The notes: a model not told the origin generated them from the letters alone. A stretch of 38,874 bases of DNA from Rhodothermia bacterium (GCA_030428385.1 JAUIDY010000055.1:1-38874); one strand, 5' to 3'; numbered from the stretch's first letter, positions 25,442 through 33,988 are shown. Numbers and translations: made by a program.

Positions 25442-26497
25442 ATGATTCAAATAAGAGCAGTCCACACCAGGCAACGGTGGCTGATGCGCGGAAGCATCGC
25501 GTTGCTGCTGCTGGTTACGCTCACGCTAGGGTGTGAGCAAAACGTTGATCCCATCGCGGGCTCCGACTTCCCCTACACCATCTGGGGTTTTATGAACGCC
25601 GGGGCCGACACGCAGGTCGTCCGCGTCTTCCCGATTCGCGATGAACTAATCCCGGAACGCGGAAGTGAGATTGACGCGCGGGTGTTTTCGACCGATCTCA
25701 ACACGGGAGAACGTCGGGAATGGGTATACGAGCGTGTTCAGTTCGACAGTCTGATCGAGGGTCATCTGTTCAAAGCCCCATTCCGGGCAGAACACCTGCA
25801 TCGTTACCGGCTGGAGGTGGTGCGCTCAGACGGCGAAATGTCGAGCAGCGAGGTGGAAGTGCCTTCCGAAGTGGAATTTAACATCGACATCGATGAACAA
25901 AGTGTGGTCATTCCAGTCGAGATCCGAGGCGATATTCCCAACCTGATTGGCTTGCGTGTAACCTACCACGCCGTCAACATCCCGCCAGCTTCGGCCTGGC
26001 CTCCCGGAACGCCCGTGCCCGGTGCCGTGCAATTGCCGGTGATTATTTCGTATGATCATCTGGTGCGGCAGATTGATGGTGGCTGGCGGCTGGAAATTAA
26101 TATGACCCGCGATTTTGAGGCGGTCCGTTCTGCGTATCAAAATAACTGCCTGGTTACAGACATTGACGGCAGTGCGCCCTTTATTGTCTTACGACGCATG
26201 GATTTCTCAGCGTTGCTGGCCGATGGCTCCTGGGATCCCCCCGGTGGTATCTTCGACCCCAACGTGCTGTCGGTACCGGGTACGTTTTCCAACGTCGAGA
26301 ATGGCTATGGTTTCTTCGGGGCCGGGCAGGGTATCTTGCACGACTGGAGTCCGAACCTTCAGGTAGCCGAATTGGCAGGCTACCGGGCCGAGCAACGGTG
26401 CCTTGGCTTTGCGCAGGATATCCCCGAATGCTATGACCCCCCCATGCCGTGCTTGCAAGACAACATCGATGATATCTGGGAAGAATGGCTTGAGTGA
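25442..26497 (+). CDS. Tandem paralogous lipoprotein 1 of the second TonB receptor locus
   Basis: A predicted lipoprotein of 351 residues from the ATG at 25442 (a TTG lies six bases earlier). The lipobox is TLGC with cysteine 31. No family is recognised with certainty; size and place after a TonB receptor resemble DUF4249-type partner lipoproteins of Bacteroidota, which is only a guess. Features shared with the next two genes are PYTIWGF, VRVFPIRDE, a GERREW stretch, HRYRLEVVRSDGE, NLIGLRVTYHAVN, a WPPGTPV turn, and late cysteines in NCLVTD, RCLGF, ECYDPP and MPC. The short beta-strand pattern suggests immunoglobulin-like domains. The next gene overlaps its stop codon. Confidence 0.82.
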   Translation: MIQIRAVHTRQRWLMRGSIALLLLVTLTLGCEQNVDPIAGSDFPYTIWGFMNAGADTQVVRVFPIRDELIPERGSEIDARVFSTDLNTGERREWVYERVQFDSLIEGHLFKAPFRAEHLHRYRLEVVRSDGEMSSSEVEVPSEVEFNIDIDEQSVVIPVEIRGDIPNLIGLRVTYHAVNIPPASAWPPGTPVPGAVQLPVIISYDHLVRQIDGGWRLEINMTRDFEAVRSAYQNNCLVTDIDGSAPFIVLRRMDFSALLADGSWDPPGGIFDPNVLSVPGTFSNVENGYGFFGAGQGILHDWSPNLQVAELAGYRAEQRCLGFAQDIPECYDPPMPCLQDNIDDIWEEWLE

Positions 26498-27561
26498 TGG
26501 ATGGTTGTGAATACGCTGAGGCAAATCAAACGTTGGGACGGGCCCCGATCGGGGTGATAGCGTCTTTGCTTGTGGCACTTCTCCTGTTTGGGGGGTGTGA
26601 GGAAGGCGTCGATTATTTTAAAGGGACTGATCTCCCGTATACCATCTGGGGCTTCATGAATGCAGGAGCCGATACCCAACTGGTGCGCGTCTTTCCCATC
26701 CGCGACGAAATAAGTTTTGGCAATACAGGAAGCATCGACGCCCGTGTTTTTTCCACCAACCTCACCACGGGCGAGCAACGCGAATGGACCTATCGGCGGG
26801 TTGAATTTGACAACCTGATCGAAGGACATGTGTTCTGGTCACCGTTTCGTGCCCAGCACAACCATCGCTACCGACTGGACGTGGTCCGTTCCGATGGGGA
26901 GACAAGCAGCGCCGAGGTGGTGGTGCCTTCAAAAATTGACTTCGAGTTCGACATCAACACGTCCAGTACCATCATTCCAGTTCGCATCCTCGGCGATGTG
27001 CCCAACCTGATCGGGTTGCGCGTGACCTACGATGCGGTCAACATTCCGCCCTCCTCCGCGTGGCCGCCAGGCACGCCCGTAGCGCCGGCCGTCCATTTTC
27101 CCGTCACTATCTCCTACGACAAGCTGGTGCGCCAGATCGATGGCGGCTGGGCAATGGAAATTAACCTGGCTCGCGACTTTGCCGCGATTCGGATTGCCTA
27201 TGACGTGAATTGCCTTATTACGGACTATGAAGGCAGTGCGCCTGATGTATGGCTGGATCAAATGTCGTTTTCAGCTCTGCTCGGCGATTCTACATGGGAC
27301 GCCCCAGATGGTGAATTTAACCCCAACGTATTGGCGGTACCGGGGGCGCTGTCCAACGTAGAAAATGGCTACGGCTTCTTTGGCGCAGGGCTCGGCATTG
27401 TGGAGGGGTGGAGCCCCACCTATGAGGTCGTACGTAACGCAGGTTTTCGCGCCGAGCCTCGGTGTACCGGCTTTGCCCGCGATGTGCCCGAATGTTATAA
27501 CCCGCCCATTCCCTGTGTCGATGAGCGTCCGCCCGGCATCTGGGCGGAGTGGTTGAATTAA
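26497..27561 (+). CDS. Tandem paralogous lipoprotein 2
   Basis: A 354-residue predicted lipoprotein. The ATG at 26497 shares one base with the stop of the previous gene; a GTG at 26494 would overlap it by four bases. Either way the two are translationally coupled. The lipobox is FGGC with cysteine 34. The sequence follows lipoprotein 1 nearly position by position: PYTIWGFMNAGADTQLVRVF, NLIGLRVTYDAVN, WPPGTPV, NCLITD, and the end ECYNPPIPC. The first 35 residues before the conserved part are unrelated between copies, as expected for signal sequences under weak constraint. The function is unknown; co-expression with the receptor is likely. Confidence 0.82.
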   Translation: MDGCEYAEANQTLGRAPIGVIASLLVALLLFGGCEEGVDYFKGTDLPYTIWGFMNAGADTQLVRVFPIRDEISFGNTGSIDARVFSTNLTTGEQREWTYRRVEFDNLIEGHVFWSPFRAQHNHRYRLDVVRSDGETSSAEVVVPSKIDFEFDINTSSTIIPVRILGDVPNLIGLRVTYDAVNIPPSSAWPPGTPVAPAVHFPVTISYDKLVRQIDGGWAMEINLARDFAAIRIAYDVNCLITDYEGSAPDVWLDQMSFSALLGDSTWDAPDGEFNPNVLAVPGALSNVENGYGFFGAGLGIVEGWSPTYEVVRNAGFRAEPRCTGFARDVPECYNPPIPCVDERPPGIWAEWLN

Positions 27562-27607
27562 GAAGGCCGATGATGTGACGTTGTGCGGATCTGACGTTCG
27601 CTAAAGG

Positions 27608-27633
27608 CGTTGATGCTGTGCTTCCCATCAACG
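27608..27633 (+). terminator. 8-bp hairpin between lipoproteins 2 and 3
   Basis: CGTTGATG (27608-27615) and CATCAACG (27626-27633) are perfect reverse complements around a ten-base loop, 46 bases past the stop of lipoprotein 2. No long T-run follows. It could lower expression of the third copy relative to the first two. Confidence 0.45.
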
Positions 27634-27659
27634 ACTCTGTTTCATAATCGTCGTCTACG

Positions 27660-28748
27660 ATGGACTCCCTGTTGCAACGCCCAGCCTGTACGGAAAAAAG
27701 CGCCATCTCCACCTCGCACACACATAACCGATGGTGGCTTCTCTTTGGCCTTTTCAGCGTTTTCGTGCTCCTCGCCGGATGCGAAGACAGCGTCGATCCG
27801 TTTAAAGGGACCGAACTCCCGTATACCATCTGGGGCTTCCTGAATGCAGGGACCGACACCCAGTTTGTGCGCGTCTTTCCCATTCGCGATGAATTAATTC
27901 CGGATGTAAATGTCGACCTCGATGCCCGTGTCTACTCCACGGACCTGACTACCGGAGAACGCCGCGAATGGATATACGAGAGGGTGGACTTTGATACCTT
28001 GATTGAAGGACATCTGTATTGGTCCGCCTTCCGCGCCGAACATAGCCACCGCTATCGACTGGAAGTAATGAGCCCCGAAGGCGAGGTGACGAGTTCCGAA
28101 ATCACCGTGCCCTCGGAAATTGAGTTTCATGTCGACATTCGGGAGAACAGCACCAAGTTTCCGGTTCGCATCATTGGTGATATTCCCAACCTTGTCGGGT
28201 TGCGGGTTACGTACAACGCCGTGAATGTGCCGCCCCAACTAGCATGGCCGGTAGGCACGCCCATCGCGGATGCGGTGGCGCTGCCCGTTTCCATCGATTA
28301 CCGGAATGTCGTTGAGCAAACGGACGACGGCTGGGAAATGCTGATCGATATGCGCCGCGACTACACCGCCGTGCGTGAGGTCTTTCGCCTAAATTGTCTG
28401 GTGACGGATGAACTGGGCAGTGCGCCCGACCTGTGGCTGCGGGGGATTGAGTTTGCGGCCCTCGCTGCCGATTCGTCCTGGGACCCACCCGGCGGCGAGT
28501 TCGACCCCAACCTCCTTTCGGTCCCAGGCACTTTTTCAAACGTGACTAACGGCTACGGCTTCTTCGGAGCTGGGCAAGCCATTTCCCAGGGATGGACACC
28601 TACAGTAAACGTGAGCCTGGATGCGGGCTTTAACTTTGAGGCACAGTGCCAGGGCATTTCTCCTGTTCCCATTCCTTCCTGCATGGATCCGCCGGTTCCC
28701 TGCGTCGGCGAGCGGTTGCCGGGACTGTGGCGGATCTGGCTGCGGTAA
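27660..28748 (+). CDS. Tandem paralogous lipoprotein 3
   Basis: A 362-residue predicted lipoprotein starting at the ATG at 27660, with lipobox LAGC at cysteine 41 and an unusually long polar stretch before the hydrophobic core (an internal start is possible but none is better placed). It shares with copies 1 and 2 PYTIWGF, RVFPIRDELIP, GERREWIYERV, NLVGLRVTYNAVN, NCLVTD, and a final SCMDPPVPC. It is the most divergent copy in the middle (RNVVEQTDDGWEMLIDMRRD) and the only one separated from its neighbour by a gap, 98 bases with a hairpin. It converges with xylose isomerase; 22 bases lie between the stops. Confidence 0.82.
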   Translation: MDSLLQRPACTEKSAISTSHTHNRWWLLFGLFSVFVLLAGCEDSVDPFKGTELPYTIWGFLNAGTDTQFVRVFPIRDELIPDVNVDLDARVYSTDLTTGERREWIYERVDFDTLIEGHLYWSAFRAEHSHRYRLEVMSPEGEVTSSEITVPSEIEFHVDIRENSTKFPVRIIGDIPNLVGLRVTYNAVNVPPQLAWPVGTPIADAVALPVSIDYRNVVEQTDDGWEMLIDMRRDYTAVREVFRLNCLVTDELGSAPDLWLRGIEFAALAADSSWDPPGGEFDPNLLSVPGTFSNVTNGYGFFGAGQAISQGWTPTVNVSLDAGFNFEAQCQGISPVPIPSCMDPPVPCVGERLPGLWRIWLR

Positions 28749-28770
28749 GAAAAAAGTCCAGTGCGTGGTC

Positions 28771-29940
28771 TTAACGCACACCCATCAGCAACTCGAACAA
28801 CAGTTGGTCGAGCTTTTCGTAGCCGAGGCCGCGGGCACCGAGGGCAGCGCGGTCGAAGCTGTGGGCTTTGAGCGTGGCGGCCGTATCGGCGGCGTAGCTG
28901 CCTAGGGCGGGTGTCGGCTGGGAGGCTTCGGTTAGCTCGGCAAGCAGGGCCTGAATCTCGGCGTCTTCGTTGAACTGCTGCGCCTTCTCTTTCAGGATGA
29001 GGTAGCTGCGCATGCAGCCCCGGGCGAAGTCTTTTACACCTTCGAGGTCTTCGGTGCGGAATGCGTGGGCATCGAAGTGGCGCGAGCCGTCGTAGCCCAC
29101 GTCTTCGAGGAACTTGACGAGGAAGAAGTTGGACTTGATCAGGTACGACGCAAACCGGAAGTCCTGGTCGTAGCGCCCCGGGTTCTGGTCGTTCAGGTCA
29201 ATGTGGAACAGCTTGCCTGCGTCCCACGCTTGCGCCACGGCATGCGTGAAGTTGAGCCCCGCCATCTGCTCGTGCGCCACCTCGGGGTTGACGCCCACCA
29301 TGTCGGCATGGTCCAGCGTCTCAATAAAACCGAGCATCGCGCCGGTGGTGGGGAGGAAGATGTCGCCGCGTGGTTCGTTGGGCTTGGCTTCGAGGGCGAA
29401 TTGGTACCCATAGCCCTGGTCGATGGAGTATTCGCAGAGGAAGTTGAGCGCCTCGCGGAACCACTTCAGCCCATCCAGCGGGTTTTTGGTGGCGTCGGAT
29501 TCGGTTCCTTCGCGACCGCCCCAGAAGACGTAGACTTTGGCTCCTAACTCAGCACCCAGGTCCATCGACTGCATCGTTTTTTGCAGCGCATAGGCACGCA
29601 CGGCGGGGTCGTTCGAGGTAAACGCGCCGTCTTTAAAAGCCGGGTCGGTGAACAAGTTGGTCGTCGCCATCGGAACCACGAGTCCCGTGTCGGCGAGGGC
29701 CTGCTTAAAATCTGCCACAATTTGGTCGCGCTCGGCAGGCGTCGCGTCAATCGGGACGAGATCGTTGTCGTGGAAGTTGACGCCATACGCTCCGACTTCG
29801 CCTAGGAGATGGACGATTTCGACCGGGCTGAGGCGCTGGCGGGTGGGCAGGCCAAACGGGTCGGCACCGGGGTTGCCCACGGTCCAAAGGCCAAACGTGA
29901 ACTTATGCTCGGGAAGCGGGGCGTAGGAGTCGGTAGCCAT
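28771..29940 (-). CDS. xylA: Xylose isomerase
   Basis: A 389-residue class I xylose isomerase of the short, actinobacterial-like type. It interconverts D-xylose and D-xylulose (and glucose/fructose) in the cytoplasm using two divalent metal ions. All expected residues are visible: the ring-opening histidine in FHDND (H57, D60), metal ligands and catalytic lysine in [11 protein letters not shown] (E184, K186), [10 protein letters not shown] (E220, H223), [15 protein letters not shown] (D248, D258, D260) and HFDAH (D290). The length is normal. The start is the ATG at 29940, without a clear Shine-Dalgarno. It is the last of a run of minus-strand genes; no xylulokinase or xylose transporter lies beside it in this window. 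Confidence 0.95.
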   Translation of the reverse strand: MATDSYAPLPEHKFTFGLWTVGNPGADPFGLPTRQRLSPVEIVHLLGEVGAYGVNFHDNDLVPIDATPAERDQIVADFKQALADTGLVVPMATTNLFTDPAFKDGAFTSNDPAVRAYALQKTMQSMDLGAELGAKVYVFWGGREGTESDATKNPLDGLKWFREALNFLCEYSIDQGYGYQFALEAKPNEPRGDIFLPTTGAMLGFIETLDHADMVGVNPEVAHEQMAGLNFTHAVAQAWDAGKLFHIDLNDQNPGRYDQDFRFASYLIKSNFFLVKFLEDVGYDGSRHFDAHAFRTEDLEGVKDFARGCMRSYLILKEKAQQFNEDAEIQALLAELTEASQPTPALGSYAADTAATLKAHSFDRAALGARGLGYEKLDQLLFELLMGVR

Positions 29941-30056
29941 GTTAAAAGCGGTTACAACGGGAAGTGATAAGATGAATAAGGCGGGCGGGAATATATCACC
30001 GCAAGGCGCTTCTGTCCAGCCTGCATGAAGGCTTTAACCAGAATGTCATGCAACGT

Positions 30057-30077
30057 AGAAAAGCGCTTGCGTTTTTC
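30057..30077 (-). terminator. Possible terminator of the epimerase gene
   Basis: On the minus strand, GAAAAACGC and GCGCTTTTC form a short hairpin around AA with one bulge, giving a T-rich 3' arm. It is nested in a wider inverted repeat, GAAGGCTTT (30027-30035) with AAAGCCTTC (30078-30086). It lies about 20 bases past the epimerase stop and would separate it from xylose isomerase. Confidence 0.4.
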
Positions 30078-30097
30078 AAAGCCTTCTTCTCAAAAAC

Positions 30098-31084
30098 CTA
30101 CTCCCAAGCGGCTTCATGGGCGGCTATGATGGCGTCCATCGTAGCATTTAGCGTTTCGTTGACCACCTGCCGTGCCGGATCGGCGTCGTACCACGCGAGG
30201 ATTTCGCGCACCCCCCGCGAGAAGGGGGTGGCTGCGTTAAAATCGGGTACGGTGCGTTTGATTTTGCTGTTGTCGAACACCATGCTGTGCATCTTGTCAC
30301 CCAGCAGGCCCGCGCCCCATTCGGGGTCATACTGGGCAATGACCTCGGATGGCACATGTACGATGTCGGCGGTGGTGCCAGCAGCGTCCGCGACAAGTTC
30401 AAAAATTTGATTCCACGTTAGCAGTTCGTCGGAGGTGATCTGAAACGTCTCGCCGATGGCGTGGCTGTTGCCCAGCAACCCCACGAGCCCTTTGGCGAAG
30501 TCGCGGTGGTGGGTGAGGACCCACAGCGAGGAGCCGTCGCCGTGGACGATGACTTTTTTGCCTTTGCGCATCCGATCAACCACCGTATAGCCTCCTGACA
30601 TCGGCAGCAGCGTCTGGTCGTATGTATGCGAGGGGCGGACAATGGTGATGGGAAATTTGGATTCGCGGTAGGCCCGCGTCAGCCGCTCCTCACAGGCGAT
30701 CTTGTTGCGTGAGTATTCCCAGAACGGGTTGTTGAGCGGCGTCGATTCGGTCACAGGCAGGCTGACGGGTGGTGTCTGGTAGGCCGAGGCCGAACTGATA
30801 AACACGTATTGTTTGGTCCGTCCCGCAAACAGTTGCAGGTCCGTTTCGATGTGTTCGGGCGTAAACGCGATCCAATCCACCACAGCGTCGAACGTACGGT
30901 CGCCGAGGGCGGCCTCCACCGAGGCTTTGTCGCGAATGTCGCCACGGAGCACGGTTGCTCCTTTCGGTGTGGGGCGGTGCGATTCGCCTCGGTTCAAAAG
31001 AAAAAGGTTCATGCCGCGTTCAATCGCGAGGGGAGCACACGCCGAACTGATGATGCCGGTGCCGCCGATAAAGAGGACGTCCAT
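30098..31084 (-). CDS. NAD-dependent epimerase/dehydratase family protein (extended SDR)
   Basis: A 328-residue extended short-chain dehydrogenase/reductase. The N-terminal dinucleotide-binding motif is GGTGIISS (residues 7-14), the acidic/amide stretch GDIRD follows at 48-52, and the active site shows the serine region SSASAY (97-102) with YSRNK (Y124, K128). Such enzymes act on nucleotide sugars or related polyols in the cytoplasm; the sequence does not fix the substrate. HRDFAKGLVGLL and SDELLTWNQIFE match the middle of the family's substrate domain. It lies between a secreted esterase-like hydrolase and xylose isomerase, so a sugar-related role is plausible. Start is the ATG at 31084. Confidence 0.88.
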   Translation of the reverse strand: MDVLFIGGTGIISSACAPLAIERGMNLFLLNRGESHRPTPKGATVLRGDIRDKASVEAALGDRTFDAVVDWIAFTPEHIETDLQLFAGRTKQYVFISSASAYQTPPVSLPVTESTPLNNPFWEYSRNKIACEERLTRAYRESKFPITIVRPSHTYDQTLLPMSGGYTVVDRMRKGKKVIVHGDGSSLWVLTHHRDFAKGLVGLLGNSHAIGETFQITSDELLTWNQIFELVADAAGTTADIVHVPSEVIAQYDPEWGAGLLGDKMHSMVFDNSKIKRTVPDFNAATPFSRGVREILAWYDADPARQVVNETLNATMDAIIAAHEAAWE

Positions 31085-31173
31085 GGTGGGTAAGCGTTAG
31101 AAAATGAAAGAAGTTTGCGACAACGGGTCGTGATGTATGACAGTTCGGTGTGGCGGCATCCAACCGTCATGAG

Positions 31174-32049
31174 TTAGTCAGCGCCCATTTCAGGCCAATC
31201 CGGGTCGAGGATGTTGTTGTCGTGCATCCAGTCGGCGAGGCGCTGGGGCCAGGTGCTTAAGGTTTTCAATTCGGAGCGATTGCCCATGTTAAAGGCATGG
31301 GCACCGCGTGCGTAAATATGAGCCTCGGCGGGAATACCGGCGGCGTGGTAGCCATGGAGCAGGCGAAGCGTGGGGGCGGCGCAACACGGATCGTCGATGG
31401 CGCTGAGCAGAAACGCAGGCGGGGCGTCGGCGGGGATGGATTCAGGCACAAAGCGCGGCCCTGGGTAAATCAAGATCTGAAAATCAGGCTTGCCGTTGGC
31501 ACGGTCGATGGGATCAGGGGCTTCGGGATCGCCGTCGCCCGAGGCATAGGCAATCATCGACACCACTTCGCCGCCTGCGGAGAAGCCCATCATGCCGATG
31601 CGGTCGGGATCGATGCCCCATTCGTCAGCACGGCTTCGCACGAGGCGCAGGGCGCGGTAGGCGTCTTGCCGTACGTGTTCATCCACGGAATACGGCGAGC
31701 CTTCTTCGTTGGCGAGACGGTATTTAAGCGCAAACGCTGCCACCCCGATGCTGTTGAAGAATTCTGCGGCTTTACGGCCTTCAGCATCAAACACCAACTC
31801 GCGGTGCCCGCCGCCAGGGGCAATCACCACGGCTGCGCCGGTGGCGAGGGAATCGGGGGGCAAGAATACGGTGAGGGAGGGATGGTGGATGTTGCGCACC
31901 CACCAGTCGCGGGCCTCTTCGGGTTCGTCTTTACGGTCTTCAAAACCGGGAGCGCCGTTTTCCCAGAGTGGAATCACGTCGTTTTGTTGGGCAAACGCCG
32001 ACGCGGGTATCCACAGGACGGCAAGAAAAAGAGCAAGTCGGAGGGGCAT
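31174..32049 (-). CDS. Secreted alpha/beta hydrolase (acetyl-xylan-esterase-like)
   Basis: A 291-residue exported hydrolase. The ATG at 32049 is chosen because it starts a clean signal peptide (MPLRLALFLAVLWIPASAFA, cut near residue 20); the longer open frame upstream runs into the DUF1499 gene. It has the alpha/beta-hydrolase catalytic set: oxyanion loop APGGGH (77-82), nucleophile in GFSAGG (S157), acid in SAIDDP (D219 or D220) and histidine in GAHAFNMG (H251). Proteins of this pattern are often annotated as esterases acting on plant polysaccharides, sometimes wrongly as xylanase. With xylose isomerase two genes away, deacetylation of xylan fragments is a reasonable guess, not shown. Confidence 0.85.
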   Translation of the reverse strand: MPLRLALFLAVLWIPASAFAQQNDVIPLWENGAPGFEDRKDEPEEARDWWVRNIHHPSLTVFLPPDSLATGAAVVIAPGGGHRELVFDAEGRKAAEFFNSIGVAAFALKYRLANEEGSPYSVDEHVRQDAYRALRLVRSRADEWGIDPDRIGMMGFSAGGEVVSMIAYASGDGDPEAPDPIDRANGKPDFQILIYPGPRFVPESIPADAPPAFLLSAIDDPCCAAPTLRLLHGYHAAGIPAEAHIYARGAHAFNMGNRSELKTLSTWPQRLADWMHDNNILDPDWPEMGAD

Positions 32050-32122
32050 GGCTGTGGGGGACGGGGGGAAGGGTTGCGAAAATACGGCCCCCCATAACCA
32101 ATCGGTAGCGTGCGCGTGTGAT

Positions 32123-32584
32123 TTATCGAAGGTGCAGGTGGCCTTCAAGTTGGCCCAAAATCGTTGCCACGCGACGTGCATTGACGCCCCAGTCGCTGTG
32201 TCCCACGCGGCTAGCACTGCGAATGTGTACCGCCGAACCCTGATCCTGCGGGGTGATCGCCACCGCCACGTCGTCCTTGAACACAAACACCCGGTAGACC
32301 GCATCGATGCGATGGGTGTTGGGGTTGACACGTACGGAGTCGGCCCCGGTGTGTTGGAGGGCGGCCTGAGCTTGGAGAAACAACTCCTCCGGCGAAAGCG
32401 GAGAGGTTCGGGTGGTGCGGGCGCAGTTGGGTGTGTCTGGGCAGGGAGGGAGCGGGTTGGTTGCTGCCGCTGCCTTCATCGACGCAGGCGGCCTGAGGTC
32501 AGGGATCGTTGCTAGCAAGTAGAACCGGAGTCCCACCAGTCCAAGGAGGAGCCCACCGCCCAACCAGAGAAGGCGCCGGATCAC
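32123..32584 (-). CDS. DUF1499-domain protein
   Basis: A 153-residue protein starting at a GTG (32584) that overlaps the ccmE stop codon by four bases (GTGA); the longer frame upstream would lie inside ccmE. Residues about 4-24 form one membrane helix or uncleaved signal. The rest fits DUF1499: CPDTPNCARTT near the start of the domain, then RIDAVYRVFVFKDDVAVAI and IRSASRVGHSDWGVNARRV. The molecular role of this family is unknown. Coupling to ccmE suggests co-expression with cytochrome c maturation genes, although this may reflect position only. Confidence 0.85.
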   Translation of the reverse strand: MIRRLLWLGGGLLLGLVGLRFYLLATIPDLRPPASMKAAAATNPLPPCPDTPNCARTTRTSPLSPEELFLQAQAALQHTGADSVRVNPNTHRIDAVYRVFVFKDDVAVAITPQDQGSAVHIRSASRVGHSDWGVNARRVATILGQLEGHLHLR

Positions 32585-32979
32585 AGCGCCACGTTCTGCA
32601 CTTCCTCCAGACCACGCGCGTCGTTGTATTTCGACGGGCACTTCACCAGGATATGCTCGGCGACAAACACATCACCGCGCATCTTGCCCTCGATGACCAG
32701 CTTTTCGGCGTCCTCGAAGTTGGCGGGCTTGGGGTTGGAATACTGCACCTGCCGGACCGTACCCGCTTCGTCGCGCATGTGGAAGGTGAAGATGTTGCGG
32801 GCCGGGTCGTAGGCATACTGCTGGTCTTCTTCCCAGTAGCCCACCACATGCGCCGAAGAACCTGTTTCGGTGGCTTGGGTGAAGTCCATGTAGCCGCCTA
32901 CCTGTTCGCCAAAGTTCAGGAACAGCAAAGAGGCAAAGCCTGCAATAAGGACCAGGGCAACGATATTTTTGACTTTCAT
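32581..32979 (-). CDS. ccmE: Cytochrome c maturation protein CcmE, heme chaperone of the CxxxY type
   Basis: A 132-residue periplasmic heme chaperone anchored by one N-terminal helix (residues about 5-22). It receives heme from CcmC with help of CcmAB and passes it to the CcmF/H ligase for attachment to apocytochromes. Family marks are HVVGYWEE, YDPARNIFTFHMRD, VQYSNPKPANFEDAEKLVIEG and FVAEHILVKCPSKY. The usual heme-binding histidine of the HxxxY motif is replaced by cysteine (C114, with Y118), as in the CxxxY variant described for archaea and some bacteria. The ATG at 32979 gives a normal start; an in-frame codon at 33030 would overlap ccmD. Confidence 0.9.
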   Translation of the reverse strand: MKVKNIVALVLIAGFASLLFLNFGEQVGGYMDFTQATETGSSAHVVGYWEEDQQYAYDPARNIFTFHMRDEAGTVRQVQYSNPKPANFEDAEKLVIEGKMRGDVFVAEHILVKCPSKYNDARGLEEVQNVAL

Positions 32980-33001
32980 GGGATGCGCGTATTGAGGTGA
33001 A

Positions 33002-33259
33002 TCAGTCGGTGTCTGAAATGTTCGATTCAAGGCTTCGTTCCACCTTTTCGAGGTGGCGGTCCGTGCGGAGTGTCACGAACATGAGCCCAAACCAGATGAT
33101 CAGCGCCACGGAGAGCACGACAAACAGTTTGTCATGGGCCAACATCACGCTTTCGATGCCTGTGGGCGCCTGCGTGGGCACGCTTTGCCCGGCCCACACG
33201 CTGTCATAAGCAGTCGAAACGGCAGTGGAATCTTGAAGGATGGTTGGTTCAAGGATCAT
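33002..33259 (-). CDS. ccmD: CcmD-like small membrane protein
   Basis: An 85-residue protein with one strong membrane helix at about residues 45-63 (LFVVLSVALIIWFGLMFV) followed by a charged tail (RTDRHLEKVERSLES). CcmD proteins share this plan: a short helix with a basic, coiled-coil-like cytoplasmic tail that helps release holo-CcmE from CcmABC. Sequence similarity within the family is low, so the call rests on size, topology and the place between ccmC (three bases upstream) and ccmE (22 bases downstream). The N-terminal stretch of about 40 residues is longer than in proteobacterial CcmD. Confidence 0.75.
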   Translation of the reverse strand: MILEPTILQDSTAVSTAYDSVWAGQSVPTQAPTGIESVMLAHDKLFVVLSVALIIWFGLMFVTLRTDRHLEKVERSLESNISDTD

Positions 33260-33262
33260 GGG

Positions 33263-33988
33263 TCACAGGAGGTCATCGTCGTGATCAACGCGCCGCTGGA
33301 GCAGGGCGAGGCGGACGCGCTGGGTGTAGAGCACCCAGAACAGCCCGATAAAACCGATGATCGCGGGGTAAAACACGAGTCGCATCACCGGGTGGGTAAT
33401 GTCGCTGAATGCGGGGTTGCCGTCCGCACCGGGGTGCAGGCTTTCGAGCTGGCGGGGCAGGACGTACAGCAAAAAAGGCACCGTGACGAAGGCAAACAGG
33501 TTGTACACCGCCGCGATACGTGCCTGCTTGCGCGTGTCTTCTATGCCGGAGCGCAGGACAAAGTACGCGCCGTAGATCAGCACCTGCACCGCGGCCATCG
33601 ACTGTTTGGGGTCGAAGTTCCACCAGATGTCGGCGCTGACATACCACGTAAACCGCGCCCACACGATGCCTGTCAGCAGGCCCAACAGGCCAAACACCAC
33701 CGCCATCATCGCCGCCGCCCGTGCCCGTATGTCGCGCACATAGTCACCCGTTTGCAGCACCCGGAAGGAATGATACGCCGAAACGCCGGTCGCGGCCATC
33801 ATCGTAAACCACATCGGGACGTGGAAATACAGGTTGCGGGCCGTGTGTTCCAGGATGTTGATTTTGGGGATGTTCAGCAGATACCCGCCAAACGAAAATG
33901 CCCCCAGCACCACCAGCGTCAGCCACACAAAGACGCCGTTGCGGATAAGCCGGTAGCGGGTGAGGTTGATGGTCGGCGGTGTGCTCAT
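33263..33988 (-). CDS. ccmC: Heme exporter/handling protein CcmC
   Basis: A 241-residue polytopic membrane protein of the CcmC/CcsA heme-handling family. It has about six helices, the tryptophan-rich periplasmic motif SADIWWNFDPKQS (W122, W123), and two histidines in the expected places (H56 in YFHVPMWF and H185 in LESLHPG) that would hold heme while it is given to CcmE. The ATG at 33988 is preferred; the frame is open to 34042, but that extension is not conserved-looking. It lies in the order ccmB-ccmC-ccmD-ccmE, with ccmD starting three bases after its stop. Confidence 0.9.
   Translation of the reverse strand: MSTPPTINLTRYRLIRNGVFVWLTLVVLGAFSFGGYLLNIPKINILEHTARNLYFHVPMWFTMMAATGVSAYHSFRVLQTGDYVRDIRARAAAMMAVVFGLLGLLTGIVWARFTWYVSADIWWNFDPKQSMAAVQVLIYGAYFVLRSGIEDTRKQARIAAVYNLFAFVTVPFLLYVLPRQLESLHPGADGNPAFSDITHPVMRLVFYPAIIGFIGLFWVLYTQRVRLALLQRRVDHDDDLL

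Noticed and set aside
22940-28748. Calling the tandem lipoproteins SusD/RagB proteins
   Set aside because: They are about 350 residues with beta-strand patterns, whereas SusD proteins are around 500 residues, helical and TPR-like.
31297-32097. A 266-codon open frame on the plus strand
   Set aside because: It is opposite the hydrolase, which carries a signal peptide and a complete catalytic set.
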